DNA from: Cyanobacteriota bacterium | Lineage (GTDB): Bacteria; Cyanobacteriota; Cyanobacteriia; PCC-6307; Cyanobiaceae | Length of the DNA: 61,793 nucleotides | NCBI GenBank assembly: GCA_027620015.1 | Contig: JAQCGH010000006.1 | Location: forward strand, 1-61,793 | Reading direction: 5' to 3' | In this document: piece after piece, positions 45,353-54,969 of the stretch | How positions within the stretch are numbered: the first letter of the stretch is position 1 | Layout of the letters: each line of letters starts with the position of its first letter | Notes under the pieces: generated by a model | What the model was told of the DNA's origin: nothing | What the model saw: only the letters and a program-made list of their open reading frames with translations | Database searches by the model: none | Position numbers and translations under genes: made by a program

Positions 45353-45757
45353 ATGAGCCCTACCACCGAATCAGCAGTTGAGAGCAGCGCCGAACTGGCA
45401 GCTCCCCAGAACGCCTCCACCAGTGGCGCCTACGCCATTGTTGAGGCTTCAGGCCAACAATTCTGGCTGCAGCCGAACCGCTATTACGACCTGGACCGCC
45501 TTGGCATTGATGTCGACGGCACCTTGACCATCGACAACGTGTTGCTGGTCAATGACGGCAAAACCACAACCCTGGGCCAGCCATACGTCAAAGGAGCCAG
45601 CGTTGAGCTCAAGGTGATGGCCCATCGCCGCGGCCCGAAGATCATCATTTACAAGATGCGCCCCAAGAAAAAAACCAGGCGCAAGAATGGCCACCGTCAA
45701 GAATTGACCCGAGTGATGGTCGAATCGATTTCCATAGCTGGCAAGTCCTTGGTCTGA
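45353..45757 (+). CDS. rplU: 50S ribosomal protein L21
   Basis: A 134-residue L21 with a variable N-terminal extension (about 25 residues), then YAIVEASGQQFWLQPNRYYD, VLLVNDGKTTTLGQPYVKGA and the basic YKMRPKKKTRRKNGHRQ. ATG 45353 is chosen. It sits in the standard rplU-rpmA pair, divergent from the kai genes. Confidence 0.96.
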   Translation: MSPTTESAVESSAELAAPQNASTSGAYAIVEASGQQFWLQPNRYYDLDRLGIDVDGTLTIDNVLLVNDGKTTTLGQPYVKGASVELKVMAHRRGPKIIIYKMRPKKKTRRKNGHRQELTRVMVESISIAGKSLV

Positions 45758-45812
45758 ATGCTTTCACGGCTACCTCTTTAATTCCCATATCCACTAACTA
45801 CATCCCCAATCC

Positions 45813-46076
45813 ATGGCCCACAAGAAAGGCACAGGCTCCACCCGCAACGGCCGCGATTCAAACTCCAAGCGCCTCGGTGTCAAGCGGTATGGCGGTGAAA
45901 CAGTGAGCGCGGGCTCAATCCTGATTCGCCAGCGCGGCACCTCGGTGCTACCCGGGGTCAACGTTGGCCGCGGCTCCGACGACACCCTTTTCGCCTTGGT
46001 GGATGGAGTGGTGAACTTCGAGAGTATTAAGCGCGGCCTGCGCAATCGCAAGCGCATAAACATCGCCGTCGGCTGA
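45813..46076 (+). CDS. rpmA: 50S ribosomal protein L27
   Basis: An 87-residue L27: [52 protein letters not shown]. It follows rplU by 55 bases and ends convergent with a methyltransferase gene. Confidence 0.97.
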   Translation: MAHKKGTGSTRNGRDSNSKRLGVKRYGGETVSAGSILIRQRGTSVLPGVNVGRGSDDTLFALVDGVVNFESIKRGLRNRKRINIAVG

Positions 46077-46099
46077 ACCAGCTCAGGGCCTCGTGACCT

Positions 46100-46861
46100 T
46101 CAAGCCAATCGGTAGGACCGGGTGGTGATCAGGTAGGGGTGAAACACCTCGAGGAAGCGTCCCTGAAGCGTCCGGAAGAAGGCCTCCACCAGCTTTGGAC
46201 TATCGAAGTGAAAGGGGTACTCACCTTCAAATCCCTTGAAGAAATACCAGTTGAGCAGGGCGATGCCGTCGGAGGCGAGGCGCTCGGAAAATAATTCCAG
46301 CTGTACAGCAGGATTACTTAGATGTTCCAGCACATCCAGGCAAACGATCGTGTCGAAGTGCTCGGGCAGGGCAGGATCAGCCATATCCCGATAGCTGCAG
46401 AGCTTGGCTGCCAAACCCAGCTCTGCAGCGCGAGCCTGCACAAAGGCGCGATTGTGAGGGTTGAGATCTACAAACCACACTCGCTCCACATCCGGAAGGG
46501 CAGCTGCCGCGATGGCGTGGCTGCCGATCCCGCCGCCGAAATCAAGCACCTGGCCTCGGGCAAAGCGCTGCTGCAGCCGCAGGGTGTCTGCGATGTAGTC
46601 GGAGCTGCCTAGGTGCCAAGCCGCCAACTCCAGTAGATGGCCTGTACCAACGGCGTCTTCATAAAAGCGACCCGCCTGTTCTGGATCAAAGGCACCGGGG
46701 TGCAGGGCGGCCAGGTCGACGGTGCTATTGGGCAGGCGGCGCTCCAGCTCCTCGGAGGAAATATCGAGGAAGCTTGCCAACTGTGGGCGCAGGGCGAAGC
46801 CATCAGCCAAGAACCGCTCCACCCCAAGCTCGAGCTCCCCTACCGCGCCCATACCTGCCAT
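46100..46861 (-). CDS. Class I SAM-dependent methyltransferase, substrate unknown
   Basis: A 253-residue protein with a clear SAM site (QVLDFGGGIGSHAIAAAAL), acidic strand 2 (WFVDLNPHNRAFV), and DTIVCLDVLEHLSNP as motif II, resembling UbiG-type enzymes. The N-terminal 90 residues (LDISSEELERRLPNSTVDLA) are an extra helical domain. The target is not known. Minus-strand neighbour YhhQ lies upstream. Confidence 0.85.
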   Translation of the reverse strand: MAGMGAVGELELGVERFLADGFALRPQLASFLDISSEELERRLPNSTVDLAALHPGAFDPEQAGRFYEDAVGTGHLLELAAWHLGSSDYIADTLRLQQRFARGQVLDFGGGIGSHAIAAAALPDVERVWFVDLNPHNRAFVQARAAELGLAAKLCSYRDMADPALPEHFDTIVCLDVLEHLSNPAVQLELFSERLASDGIALLNWYFFKGFEGEYPFHFDSPKLVEAFFRTLQGRFLEVFHPYLITTRSYRLA

Positions 46862-46882
46862 TTCCTTTAAGTAGGGGCCAAC

Positions 46883-47611
46883 CTAGGAGTCAGCCCTGAT
46901 TCCAGCCTCCTCCACTAGTTCGGCACCTTCTCCGGGGACATCTAACCAGCGCCGCAGCCAAGCCACCAGGGCATAGAAGGGCAGGGTGTCAGCGAGAGCT
47001 GCCACAAGTTTGAACAAGTAGCCACTGGCTATTAAGGATGCCAGTTGGGGCACCACTGGCTCGTCGGGTCGCACCGGCAGCACATGGCTGGCGTAGTGAC
47101 TAATTAGCACCACGGCGCTGGTATCCACCAGCTGGCTCACCAATGTGGAACCGTTGTTGCGCAGCCATAGGGCTTTCCCACCACTAAAGCGCTTCCAGAA
47201 ATGGAATAAGCGCACATCGGTGAACTGGGCCGCCAGGTAAGCCACCATCGAGGCGCCCACGGCACCGAAGGCCAGGCGACGCACCTCGAAAAAGGTGGTA
47301 TCAGGCGCGCCGGCTAGTCCCGGGAGAATGCCACCAAGCCAAAGGATCAGCACAATCCAGCCGTTTAGCAGCAGACCAACCCAGACCAGCTGAGTTGCCT
47401 TCTGCTCACCCCACAGCTCACTGATCAGGTCAGTGCAGAGAAAGGTGATCGGATAGGGCAATGCCCCCACCGCCACCACGATCGACCAGGAGCCAATGGT
47501 GCCTAACTGCAGAAAGCGTGTGAGGCCAAGGATGTTGAGCATGCCCATGGTGCCTAGGAAGATCCCAGCGAGCACCAGAAACGCGAGGTCGCGGCGCTGC
47601 TGCAGGGTCAT
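46883..47611 (-). CDS. YhhQ/VUT-family transporter, likely queuosine precursor importer
   Basis: A 242-residue membrane protein with about six helices and the family signature PYPITFLCTDLISELWGEQKA. The second half has VGASMVAYLAAQFTDVRLFHF and NNGSTLVSQLVDTSAVVLI. E. coli YhhQ takes up preQ0/preQ1 for queuosine in tRNA; queA elsewhere in this window fits such a role, but substrate is inferred. It is divergent from truB. Confidence 0.87.
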   Translation of the reverse strand: MTLQQRRDLAFLVLAGIFLGTMGMLNILGLTRFLQLGTIGSWSIVVAVGALPYPITFLCTDLISELWGEQKATQLVWVGLLLNGWIVLILWLGGILPGLAGAPDTTFFEVRRLAFGAVGASMVAYLAAQFTDVRLFHFWKRFSGGKALWLRNNGSTLVSQLVDTSAVVLISHYASHVLPVRPDEPVVPQLASLIASGYLFKLVAALADTLPFYALVAWLRRWLDVPGEGAELVEEAGIRADS

Positions 47612-47653
47612 TGGTGTTCAACATGGGACGCTGCAAGGGTGACGCTCCGATCC

Positions 47654-48541
47654 ATGGCTGACCAGCCCTGCGGCTTTCTGGTGCTCGACAAGGCAGAGGG
47701 GCTCACCTCGCACGCGTGTGTCGCCAGGGTGCGGCGCGCCTACAAGCTCAAGCGCGTGGGCCATGGCGGAACCCTAGATCCAGCCGTCACCGGGGTGCTG
47801 CCAATAGCCCTTGGCCCCGCCACCCGTCTACTGCCCTACCTGGAGGGGGATAAAACCTATCGGGGCGTGGTGCAACTGGGGCTGCGCACCGTCAGCGACG
47901 ATCTGGAGGGTGAGGTGCTGGCACGCTTTGCCGTGCCCGCTTTAGTGGCAGCGGATTTGGAAGCAGCCCTGGCGAACTTTCGCGGCCCCATCCAGCAGGT
48001 GCCGCCCCAGGTATCGGCAGTACACGTGAAGGGGCAGCGGGCCTATGCCCTAGTGCGACAAGGGGCGCAGGTTGAGCTGGCGCCTCGAACGGTTTGGATC
48101 CGGCGCCTGGAACTGCTTGGCTGGGATGGCACCACAGCAAGGCTAGAGCTCTTGGTGCGCTGTTCTGCCGGCACTTACATTCGCGCCATAGCTCGCGACC
48201 TAGGCGAGGCACTGGGCTGCGGTGGTGCCTTGGCCCAGCTGCGCCGCAGCGAGGCCCTCGGCTTTGGCCTCGAACAAGCCGTGCCATTAGAAGCCCTCGA
48301 CCAGGCGACATTGCCCGCCCTCCTTAATCCGCTTTCAGCTCTGGGGCACCTACCCCAACGGCAGCTGCTCGATGCAGAACTTGAAGGCTGGCGCTGCGGC
48401 CGCGCCCTTGACCTTGGGCTGGCGCTTGAGGCCGGAGAGCCTGTGGTGGTGCTGGGGCCGGATGGCACTTTGGCCGGCATGGCGCGCGCCAGTAAAGGCG
48501 ACCTCCTGCAGCCCAAGCTGGTATTCAACGCAACCGGCTAG
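47654..48541 (+). CDS. truB: tRNA pseudouridine-55 synthase
   Basis: Makes pseudouridine 55 in the tRNA T loop. From ATG 47654 the protein is 295 residues, with catalytic Asp42 in GGTLDPAVTGVLPIA, the start GFLVLDKAEGLTSH, CSAGTYIRAIARDLG and a C-terminal PUA-like part. A GTG 15 bases upstream is a possible alternative start. yebC follows 27 bases later. Confidence 0.95.
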   Translation: MADQPCGFLVLDKAEGLTSHACVARVRRAYKLKRVGHGGTLDPAVTGVLPIALGPATRLLPYLEGDKTYRGVVQLGLRTVSDDLEGEVLARFAVPALVAADLEAALANFRGPIQQVPPQVSAVHVKGQRAYALVRQGAQVELAPRTVWIRRLELLGWDGTTARLELLVRCSAGTYIRAIARDLGEALGCGGALAQLRRSEALGFGLEQAVPLEALDQATLPALLNPLSALGHLPQRQLLDAELEGWRCGRALDLGLALEAGEPVVVLGPDGTLAGMARASKGDLLQPKLVFNATG

Positions 48542-48568
48542 CCCTTCGCTCCTTCCCCCCGCACCCCG

Positions 48569-49354
48569 ATGGCCGGCCACAGCAAGTGGGCCCAAATAAA
48601 ACGTACCAAGGCCGTGGTGGATTCCAAACGCGGCGCTGTTTTCACCCGGCTTGGCAGGGAAATCACGGTGGCCTCCAGAAGCGGGACCGACCCTGCCGGC
48701 AACTTCCAGTTGCGCACTGCCATTGAGAAAGCCAAGGCCGCCGGCGTGCCCAACGCCAACATCGAGCGGGCAATCGCCAAGGGTTCAGGGCAGGGCGGCA
48801 GCGCTGGCGAAGCCTTTGAGGCCGTGCGCTACGAGGGCTACGGCCCCGGCGGCGTGGCGGTGCTGGTGGAGGCCTTCACCGACAACCGCAACCGCACTGC
48901 CGCCGAGGTGCGCCTGGCCTTCGGTAAACATGGCGGCAACCTGGGCGAAACAGGCTGTGTGGGCTACCTGTTTGAGCAGCGCTCGGTGTTGCAGCTGGCC
49001 GCCAGTGATGGCCAAGCCATAGATGAAGAAGCCCTACTGGAAGGGCTGCTGGTCCTTGAGGAGCAGGGCGGCCCTACCGCTCTTGGCTACACACCCCTTG
49101 AGGAAGGGGGGCTGGAGGTGTTTGGCAACTTCGCTGACCTAGAGGCCCTGCATGACGGCATGCGTCACCAGGGATGGGTAGTGGTGGGCTGGGAACACCG
49201 CTGGATGCCCAGGGCCCTCTGCCCCCTGAGCGACACAGAAAGCCTGCGTTCCTGCCTAAGCATGCTTGATGCCCTCGAAGACCTTGAAGATGGGCGCAGC
49301 GTGACCAGCAACCTGGAGGCCGATGAGTCGCTGATAGCGGAGTTAATGGGCTGA
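48569..49354 (+). CDS. YebC/TACO1-family translation/transcription factor
   Basis: A 261-residue member of the YebC family: [27 protein letters not shown]-type [29 protein letters not shown] and [20 protein letters not shown]. Family members bind DNA as regulators or help ribosomes with difficult sequences. The neighbour truB hints at a translation role. The 3' end is convergent with nagB. Confidence 0.95.
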   Translation: MAGHSKWAQIKRTKAVVDSKRGAVFTRLGREITVASRSGTDPAGNFQLRTAIEKAKAAGVPNANIERAIAKGSGQGGSAGEAFEAVRYEGYGPGGVAVLVEAFTDNRNRTAAEVRLAFGKHGGNLGETGCVGYLFEQRSVLQLAASDGQAIDEEALLEGLLVLEEQGGPTALGYTPLEEGGLEVFGNFADLEALHDGMRHQGWVVVGWEHRWMPRALCPLSDTESLRSCLSMLDALEDLEDGRSVTSNLEADESLIAELMG

Positions 49355-49364
49355 AGTAATGATT

Positions 49365-50108
49365 TTAATTACCGCCCAAGGCAGCCCGATCCGCCACCAC
49401 CTCCAGCCGGGGGTGGTGCTGCAGCCAGCTGGCTGGCACCTCAGGGCAGGGGGGCTCCTGTAAGGCCCGTCTCAAGATGGCGGCCTTGCTGGCCCCGGTG
49501 ACCACCAGCAGGATCCTTTCAGCAGCCAGGATCTCCGCCAATCCAAGCGTGATCGCCTGGGCCGGCACCGCCTTGGGATCACCTCCAAAGGCGCCAGCGT
49601 TCTGGGTCCGGGTGGCGGCGCTGAGGGTCAGGCAGCGGCAGTGGGCATTAGCCCCGCAGGGGGGCTCGTTGAAGCCCACGTGGCCGTTTAAGCCCAAACC
49701 AAGCAGCTGTAGCCCCGCGCCACCGGCAACCGCGAGGGCGGACCCGTAGCGCCTGGCCTCAGCCTGGGGATCGGCTGCCAGGCCATCGGGCAGCAGCACC
49801 TGCTCATGCTGCAACCCCAGGGGGCGCTGCAGGCGGGCAGCCATGAAAACCTTGAAGGAGCGCGGATCGTGGCGCGCCAAGCCCACATATTCATCCAGGT
49901 TGAAGCTCAGCCAGCCCTGGCGAATCGCCTGCTGTTGGGCCCCACTGAGCTGCTCAAGCTGCTGGACTAAAGCCGCGTAGACAGGCTCCATGGTGCGTCC
50001 CGTGGCCAGTCCCAGGGGAAGCCGGGGCCGCTGCAGGCGCTCTTCCAGCAGGCGGGACGCCACCAACGCCGCCACAGCCGGCCCATCAGCGAGGCAGCGC
50101 AACTCCAA
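49365..50108 (-). CDS. nagB: Glucosamine-6-phosphate deaminase-like protein
   Basis: A 247-residue NagB/6-phosphogluconolactonase-fold protein with the active-site SFNLDEYVGL, GLGLNGHVGFNEPPCGANAH and a C-terminal LLVVTGASKAAIL. These fit deamination of glucosamine-6-phosphate to fructose-6-phosphate. The start looks to be a TTG two bases after the stop of the SpoIID gene, so the two are coupled. Both concern cell-wall amino sugars. Confidence 0.88.
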   Translation of the reverse strand: MELRCLADGPAVAALVASRLLEERLQRPRLPLGLATGRTMEPVYAALVQQLEQLSGAQQQAIRQGWLSFNLDEYVGLARHDPRSFKVFMAARLQRPLGLQHEQVLLPDGLAADPQAEARRYGSALAVAGGAGLQLLGLGLNGHVGFNEPPCGANAHCRCLTLSAATRTQNAGAFGGDPKAVPAQAITLGLAEILAAERILLVVTGASKAAILRRALQEPPCPEVPASWLQHHPRLEVVADRAALGGN

Positions 50109-50110
50109 CT

Positions 50111-51415
50111 TCAGGGACTGACGTAGGGGCGCAACTCCGCTCCGCGGTAGTAGTGGTGCAGGATCTGCTCATAGCTCTGACCCCAGTTGGCCAGGCCGTT
50201 GGCGCCCCACTGGCTCATGCCCACACCATGGCCAAAGCCCCGTCCGATCGCCAGCAGAGAAGGCGGCGGCAGTTTTACTGGCCCTTGATCCAGGCTGGTA
50301 GCAGTCTCAGCTAGACCTTTCTGATCGGCAGCCAGCGGCATCAGCGGCGGCAAAGCTGGCAAGGAGGGGAGCATGGCCGCTAGCTCTTGAGCCAGCACCT
50401 CAAAGCGCACCAGGGTGCTCTTGAGCCCTAGACGGCTACGCAGCTGGGCACCGGTCAGCAACAGGGTGCCATCAGGGCCTGTCACCCGCGCCTGGCGCAC
50501 CCGACCCGAGCCGCTAGTCGTGAGCACATCGATGCGCTGGGCACCGCCGATCTCGCCAAACGCATTTTGCAACTGCTCGGGCTCCAGGCGCAACTGCCAG
50601 GCATGCACAGGGCTGTGCTGATCAAAATCTGGCACGCTCACCAGGTAAGGAAGCTGCTGGCTCCAGAGATCGCCGCTGTTTTCTGTGCTGCCACCGGAGC
50701 TGCTGTGAAACACCGTGTTGGCCAGGCCGGGACCAAACATCAACACTTGTCCGCGGGTGCTAGCCACCGCCTGATGGGTTGAGGGTGTTTCTACCTCAAC
50801 CCCTTTGTAGACCTGGCTGGACACCGTTGCGCTCAAGTCAAAGGCAGCGGTTAGCTTGCGCTGGCGCAGGGCATAGGTGCGAGCGGCCACTGCCTGGGCG
50901 CGCAAGGCCGCCATGGGCCAGTATGCCGGCATCTCGCTGGCCACCACGCTTGGCAGGTAGGCCTCGAGGTGCACATGGTTGACGGCCTGCAGGGCTGAGC
51001 TGCCAACCAGCACCTGGAGTCGACCGCGATAGCCACGCTGCTGCAACTGAAAATCGGCGCCTTCCTGGAGAATGGGCTGCGAATCCAGCGGGGGACCAGC
51101 TGACTGGGCGGCCGGCTCCAACCAGAGCTCTTTCACCGCAGGCAGTCGCTCCACAACGGCATTGCGCTCCAGTACCAGGCTGCCTGGAGCCAGCCGCAAC
51201 ACCACTGGCTCCAGGGGCGCTATTGACCAACGCTGGCTACCGGTCCGCAACACAAGGGGCTGCTGAGCTGCCTCTAGCGTCAATTGGACCGTTTCGAGCA
51301 GTAACACCCTCACCTGCGGGTTGGCTTCCTGTGCCCGCAGCTGTGCAGGAGCAGCCCCAGCTAGCACCAAGGCGCTTGCCAACCAAGACACAAGCGGGAG
51401 GGGCGACACCTGCAC
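50111..51415 (-). CDS. Exported SpoIID/LytB-domain protein
   Basis: A 434-residue protein with a signal peptide (about 1-28). The SpoIID/LytB domain covers about 130-430: LEAYLPSVVASEMPAYWPMA, ALRAQAVAARTYALRQR, VFHSSSGGSTENSGDLW, and near the end GRGFGHGVGMSQWGANGLA. SpoIID cuts denuded peptidoglycan in sporulating bacteria; the cyanobacterial relatives are not sporulation proteins and probably act on the wall. nagB follows with a TTG start. Confidence 0.9.
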   Translation of the reverse strand: MQVSPLPLVSWLASALVLAGAAPAQLRAQEANPQVRVLLLETVQLTLEAAQQPLVLRTGSQRWSIAPLEPVVLRLAPGSLVLERNAVVERLPAVKELWLEPAAQSAGPPLDSQPILQEGADFQLQQRGYRGRLQVLVGSSALQAVNHVHLEAYLPSVVASEMPAYWPMAALRAQAVAARTYALRQRKLTAAFDLSATVSSQVYKGVEVETPSTHQAVASTRGQVLMFGPGLANTVFHSSSGGSTENSGDLWSQQLPYLVSVPDFDQHSPVHAWQLRLEPEQLQNAFGEIGGAQRIDVLTTSGSGRVRQARVTGPDGTLLLTGAQLRSRLGLKSTLVRFEVLAQELAAMLPSLPALPPLMPLAADQKGLAETATSLDQGPVKLPPPSLLAIGRGFGHGVGMSQWGANGLANWGQSYEQILHHYYRGAELRPYVSP

Positions 51416-51486
51416 CTGAGTGCTTTTCCTAATTCAGGCAGTTAATTGTGCCCGGCGTGGCAACATGCGCCAGAGGCAGGACGACC

Positions 51487-52446
51487 GTGCAGGTCACCTT
51501 TTTAGGCACCAGCTCCGGTGTACCCACCCGAAGCCGCAATGTGTCGGCGGTGGCACTGAGACTGCCCCAGCGCAGCGAGCTCTGGCTGTTTGACTGCGGT
51601 GAGGGCACCCAGCACCAGTTTCTACGCAGCGATCTACGGGTGAGCCAGCTACGGCGGATTTTCGTCACCCATATGCACGGCGACCATGTATTTGGCCTGC
51701 CCGGCCTGCTGGCCAGCCTCGGTTTGGCGGGCACCTGCACGGGCATCGACATCTATGGCCCCGATCCTCTGCGCGACTACCTCGAAGGAGTGCTGCGCAC
51801 CTCCTCCACCCGGATCAGCTATCCCCTTCGCACCCACCGAGTGCAATCCGCAGCCGAGAGTGGTGCAGTGCTGCTAGATGACGACGACATCACTGTGCGC
51901 TGCACGCCGCTGACCCACCGGGTGCCTGCCTACGCCTACCGGGTCGATCAGAAGCCGCGGGCTGGCCGCTTCGACGTAGAGCGAGCCAAGGCCCTCGGCG
52001 TCCCGCCAGGGCCGATCTACGCCGACCTCAAAGCCGGACGTGACGTCAGCCTCGAAGACGGCCGGATTATTAATGGCGAAAGCCTTTGCGGCCCCGACCG
52101 CCCGGGGGCCAGTGTTGTGTATTGCACCGACACAGTTTTTTGTGAAGCGGCGGTGAAGTTGGCCCGCGGCGCTGACCTATTGATCCACGAATCCACCTTT
52201 TCCCACGGAGAGGCGGAGCTTGCCTATCAGCGTCAACACTCCACCAGCACGATGGCAGCCCAAACCGCCCTGGAGGCCGGCGTCAAGCAACTGGTGTTAA
52301 CCCACCTAAGCCCTCGCTACATGCCGGGCAATCCGATGACGCCCGACGACTTGTTGGCAGAAGCGAGCGCCATCTTTGCCAACACGCTGTTGGCAAAGGA
52401 TTTCCTCAGCCTCGACATCACCCCATCGGAACCGGCCACGACCTAG
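51487..52446 (+). CDS. rnz: Ribonuclease Z
   Basis: Cuts the 3' trailer from tRNA precursors; needed here because tRNA-Ala and tRNA-Val do not encode CCA. The 319-residue metallo-beta-lactamase has the zinc motif HMHGDH (His62, His64, Asp66, His67), [13 protein letters not shown] at the start, and [20 protein letters not shown] with [10 protein letters not shown]. The GTG at 51487 matches the family start. Confidence 0.95.
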   Translation: MQVTFLGTSSGVPTRSRNVSAVALRLPQRSELWLFDCGEGTQHQFLRSDLRVSQLRRIFVTHMHGDHVFGLPGLLASLGLAGTCTGIDIYGPDPLRDYLEGVLRTSSTRISYPLRTHRVQSAAESGAVLLDDDDITVRCTPLTHRVPAYAYRVDQKPRAGRFDVERAKALGVPPGPIYADLKAGRDVSLEDGRIINGESLCGPDRPGASVVYCTDTVFCEAAVKLARGADLLIHESTFSHGEAELAYQRQHSTSTMAAQTALEAGVKQLVLTHLSPRYMPGNPMTPDDLLAEASAIFANTLLAKDFLSLDITPSEPATT

Positions 52447-52508
52447 AGCTGCAACAGTTCGCGTTATTCGGCTGCGGAGGGCCCTTTCCCCGTGATACAA
52501 GGTCTCCG

Positions 52509-53066
52509 ATGCGGTCTTTACCGCCTACCCGCCGGCTTTTTCCAATGGCCTCCTCCTTCCCCTCGGCTGCTCTACGCAAGGGCATACGCGTTCTTGTTCG
52601 AACCATGCTGGCCCTGCTGCTGTTCATGGGCTTCGGCAGCCCAGCTCTGGCCGCCGCCTGGACCAGCGAACAGCTCACAGTGCCCGCAACACCAGATGGC
52701 ACTCTGGTGACCTTCAGCGAGCAGGAGATCAAGGCCGGACGCAAGGTGTTCAACAGCAGCTGCGGCGAGTGCCACGCCGGTGGCATCACCAAAACCAATC
52801 AGAACGTGGGCCTCGATCCTGAGACCTTGGCCCTAGCAACCCCCTCTCGCGACAGCGTTGAGGCTCTGGTGGACTACATGAAGGATCCCACCTCTTACGA
52901 CGGGGAATACAGCATTGCTGACGTCCACCCCAGCATGCGCAGCAGCGATATCTACGTAAAAATGCGCGACCTCGACGACGAAGACTTGCGCCTTATGGCT
53001 GGCTACATCCTGGTTTCCCCCAAAGTTCAGGGCATCCAGTGGGGCGGCGGAAAGATCTATTTCTGA
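52509..53066 (+). CDS. psbV: Photosystem II cytochrome c550
   Basis: An extrinsic lumenal PSII subunit that steadies the oxygen-evolving cluster. The precursor of 185 residues has a long basic leader then a hydrophobic core (LALLLFMGFGSPALA, cut near residue 49). The mature protein has the heme site CGECH (85-89), axial His140 in IADVHPSMRS, and ends GGGKIYF. An ATG at 52545 is a shorter start giving a more usual leader. A terminator follows 21 bases after the stop. Confidence 0.97.
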   Translation: MRSLPPTRRLFPMASSFPSAALRKGIRVLVRTMLALLLFMGFGSPALAAAWTSEQLTVPATPDGTLVTFSEQEIKAGRKVFNSSCGECHAGGITKTNQNVGLDPETLALATPSRDSVEALVDYMKDPTSYDGEYSIADVHPSMRSSDIYVKMRDLDDEDLRLMAGYILVSPKVQGIQWGGGKIYF

Positions 53067-53078
53067 CCTCCCCAAGCC

Positions 53079-53525
53079 CTATTCAGGCGGTGCAGCTGCA
53101 CCGGCTTTTTTATTGGCCATAAAAGACGGTGGCTTGCAGTTGGCCAGGTACAGGGAGGTCGGCTGCTTGCTGTACCACCACTCCTGCAACTGAGAGCCAA
53201 GCCGCACCGGGAACAGGGTGAGCACCGTGCGGGTAGGACGGGCGCCTGGCTGCAACAACTCGACGGCATAGGAAGGGCAGCGGCGGGAGGCCAGATCCGG
53301 CACAAAGCGTCGGCCGATACGCCTCCAGCTTGGCTCTTTGCTGCGCCAGGCCAACCGACAGCAGGGCCAGGGCAACTCCTCTCGATCAAACAGGCGACAG
53401 CAGGCGCCCAGCACCCGATAGCTGTAATGACCGCCGGGGCTGGTGTGCTCGCTCCCTGGCTCCAGAAGGGCATTGGCCTGGGCTAACACAGAACTGCGGC
53501 TCCGGGGATGGCAGCAAAAAGCCAC
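53079..53525 (-). CDS. Hypothetical protein downstream of psbV
   Basis: A 148-residue soluble, arginine- and cysteine-rich protein (YSYRVLGACCRLFDREELPW, then PCCRLAWRSKEPSWRRIGRR and TLFPVRLGSQLQEWWYSK). It is not recognised, but frame length and composition support it over the overlapping alternative frame. Its 3' end contains the inverted repeat of the psbV terminator. The start is uncertain. The ferredoxin gene lies upstream on the same strand, 79 bases away. Confidence 0.55.
   Translation of the reverse strand: MAFCCHPRSRSSVLAQANALLEPGSEHTSPGGHYSYRVLGACCRLFDREELPWPCCRLAWRSKEPSWRRIGRRFVPDLASRRCPSYAVELLQPGARPTRTVLTLFPVRLGSQLQEWWYSKQPTSLYLANCKPPSFMANKKAGAAAPPE
53088..53111 (+). terminator. 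Intrinsic terminator after psbV
   Basis: A 7-base-pair perfect stem CGGTGCA / TGCACCG with a 2-base centre is followed by GC and six T. It lies within the 3' coding end of the convergent hypothetical gene. Confidence 0.8.
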
Positions 53526-53604
53526 CCATCAGGGTGGCAGAAAAGTTCAGATTGCTCAAGCGCAGGTCAGTGATTTGCCGAGCCTGCGCAAGCCGAACTA
53601 AGGC

Positions 53605-53904
53605 TCAATAGAGCTCTTCTTCAGCATGAGTAGTGATAGTGCAGTCGCTGGTTGGATAAGCCACGCAGGTGAGCACGAAACCGGCTTCAATCTGGTCATC
53701 ATCGAGGAAGCTCTGGTCGCTTTGATCGACAGTGCCGGAGGTCAGCTTGCCCGCGCAGGTTGAGCAAGCGCCTGCACGGCAGGAGTAAGGCAGATCAACA
53801 CCCTGCTCTTCAGCGGCGTCGAGGATGTACTGGTCATCAGGAACCTCGATGGTCTTGTTGAGGCCTTCGCTCTGGCTGATGAGGGTGACCTTGTAGGAAG
53901 CCAT
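53605..53904 (-). CDS. petF: Plant-type [2Fe-2S] ferredoxin
   Basis: Main soluble electron acceptor of photosystem I. The 99-residue acidic protein has cluster cysteines Cys42, Cys47, Cys50 ([15 protein letters not shown]) and Cys80 ([13 protein letters not shown]), and ends HAEEELY. All features are those of PetF1-type ferredoxin. The 140 bases upstream to prmA hold its promoter. Confidence 0.97.
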   Translation of the reverse strand: MASYKVTLISQSEGLNKTIEVPDDQYILDAAEEQGVDLPYSCRAGACSTCAGKLTSGTVDQSDQSFLDDDQIEAGFVLTCVAYPTSDCTITTHAEEELY

Positions 53905-54045
53905 GAAAAAGATTGGGGCTCACAGGCACCCGGAAGCCGGGCCTGTAGGACTCGCCCTTCATACATCCTCCAGACGCCCTAACTGTCGATTTGTGTGCCA
54001 AATCGCTGGAAGGCCAATCAAATAGAAGGCACAGATCAGCGTGCC

Positions 54046-54969
54046 TTATGCAACACGCCGGATCTTCATCAGACCCCACTGGCTTTGTTCGGCGACGAGT
54101 TCGCCCTGCCAGCCTTCGTCCCGCAGGGCCAGCTGCAACGACACAGCCTGGTCAATGAGCAGGCCACTGAGCAGCCCAACGCCGTTGGCAGCCAGCACGG
54201 TGTTGAAGGCTGGACAAAGGGCCTGAATCACAGGAGCAAGGATGTTGCAAAGCAACAAATTGGCCGGCAGACCCTCGAGCAGCTCAGCCAGGGCCTCAAC
54301 CGAGCCGAGTTGCACTTGCACTTGGGGCGTGAGTCCATTGAGGGCTGCATTGTCAGTAGTAGCTCGCACTGCCAGCGAGTCGGTGTCGACTGCCGCTACT
54401 GAGGCCGCGCCCAGCCGCAGGGCCGCCAGGCCCAGCACGCCACTACCGCAGCCGAGGTCGGCCACCCGCATCCCAGCCAGTCCCTCTGGATTGACTGCGG
54501 CCAGCAGCTCCAAGGCCTCCAAACACAGCCTGGTGGTGGGATGGCTGCCGGTGCCGAAGGCGCTGCCAGGGTCCATGGCAATCAGCCGCCTCTCAGCATG
54601 CTCAGGCGGACAGGGCAACCACGCAGGCAGAATCAGCAGCCCCTTGCCCACAGGATCGGCCTGCCAGTGCTGCTTCCAGCTGAGGCTCCAGTCTTCTTCG
54701 TCCTGCTGACTCCACCGCAGCGGGGGCAGAGCTAAGCCGAAGGGCTCGGCCAGGGGCGCAAGCGCCAGCGCCAGCTGCTGCCGCTCCAGCTCAGGCCAAT
54801 CGATTGCAGGCAACCAAGCGATTAGCTGACGCTGGGTGGGGGTTTCGGGGCGATGCTGCACGGCTACCCGAGGAATTCCTAGTTCAGCGAGCTTCCAAAG
54901 CAGGGATTCCTCCAGCTCCGGCAGGGAGGCCAGCTCCAGCCGCCACCAGCCAAAGGCAGCGGCAATCAA
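54046..54969 (-). CDS. prmA: Ribosomal protein L11 methyltransferase
   Basis: Trimethylates ribosomal protein L11. The 307-residue protein has DPGSAFGTGSHPTTRLCLEA, the SAM site MRVADLGCGSGVLGLAALRL and LLCNILAPVIQALCP as the NPPY-type block. The start is a TTG overlapping the serA stop (TTGA), so it is coupled to serA. Confidence 0.94.
   Translation of the reverse strand: MIAAAFGWWRLELASLPELEESLLWKLAELGIPRVAVQHRPETPTQRQLIAWLPAIDWPELERQQLALALAPLAEPFGLALPPLRWSQQDEEDWSLSWKQHWQADPVGKGLLILPAWLPCPPEHAERRLIAMDPGSAFGTGSHPTTRLCLEALELLAAVNPEGLAGMRVADLGCGSGVLGLAALRLGAASVAAVDTDSLAVRATTDNAALNGLTPQVQVQLGSVEALAELLEGLPANLLLCNILAPVIQALCPAFNTVLAANGVGLLSGLLIDQAVSLQLALRDEGWQGELVAEQSQWGLMKIRRVA

Noticed and set aside
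53057-53473. 138-residue alternative frame downstream of psbV
   Set aside because: It overlaps the psbV 3' end and has an alanine/cysteine/serine-rich translation; the frame at 53079-53525 is more protein-like.
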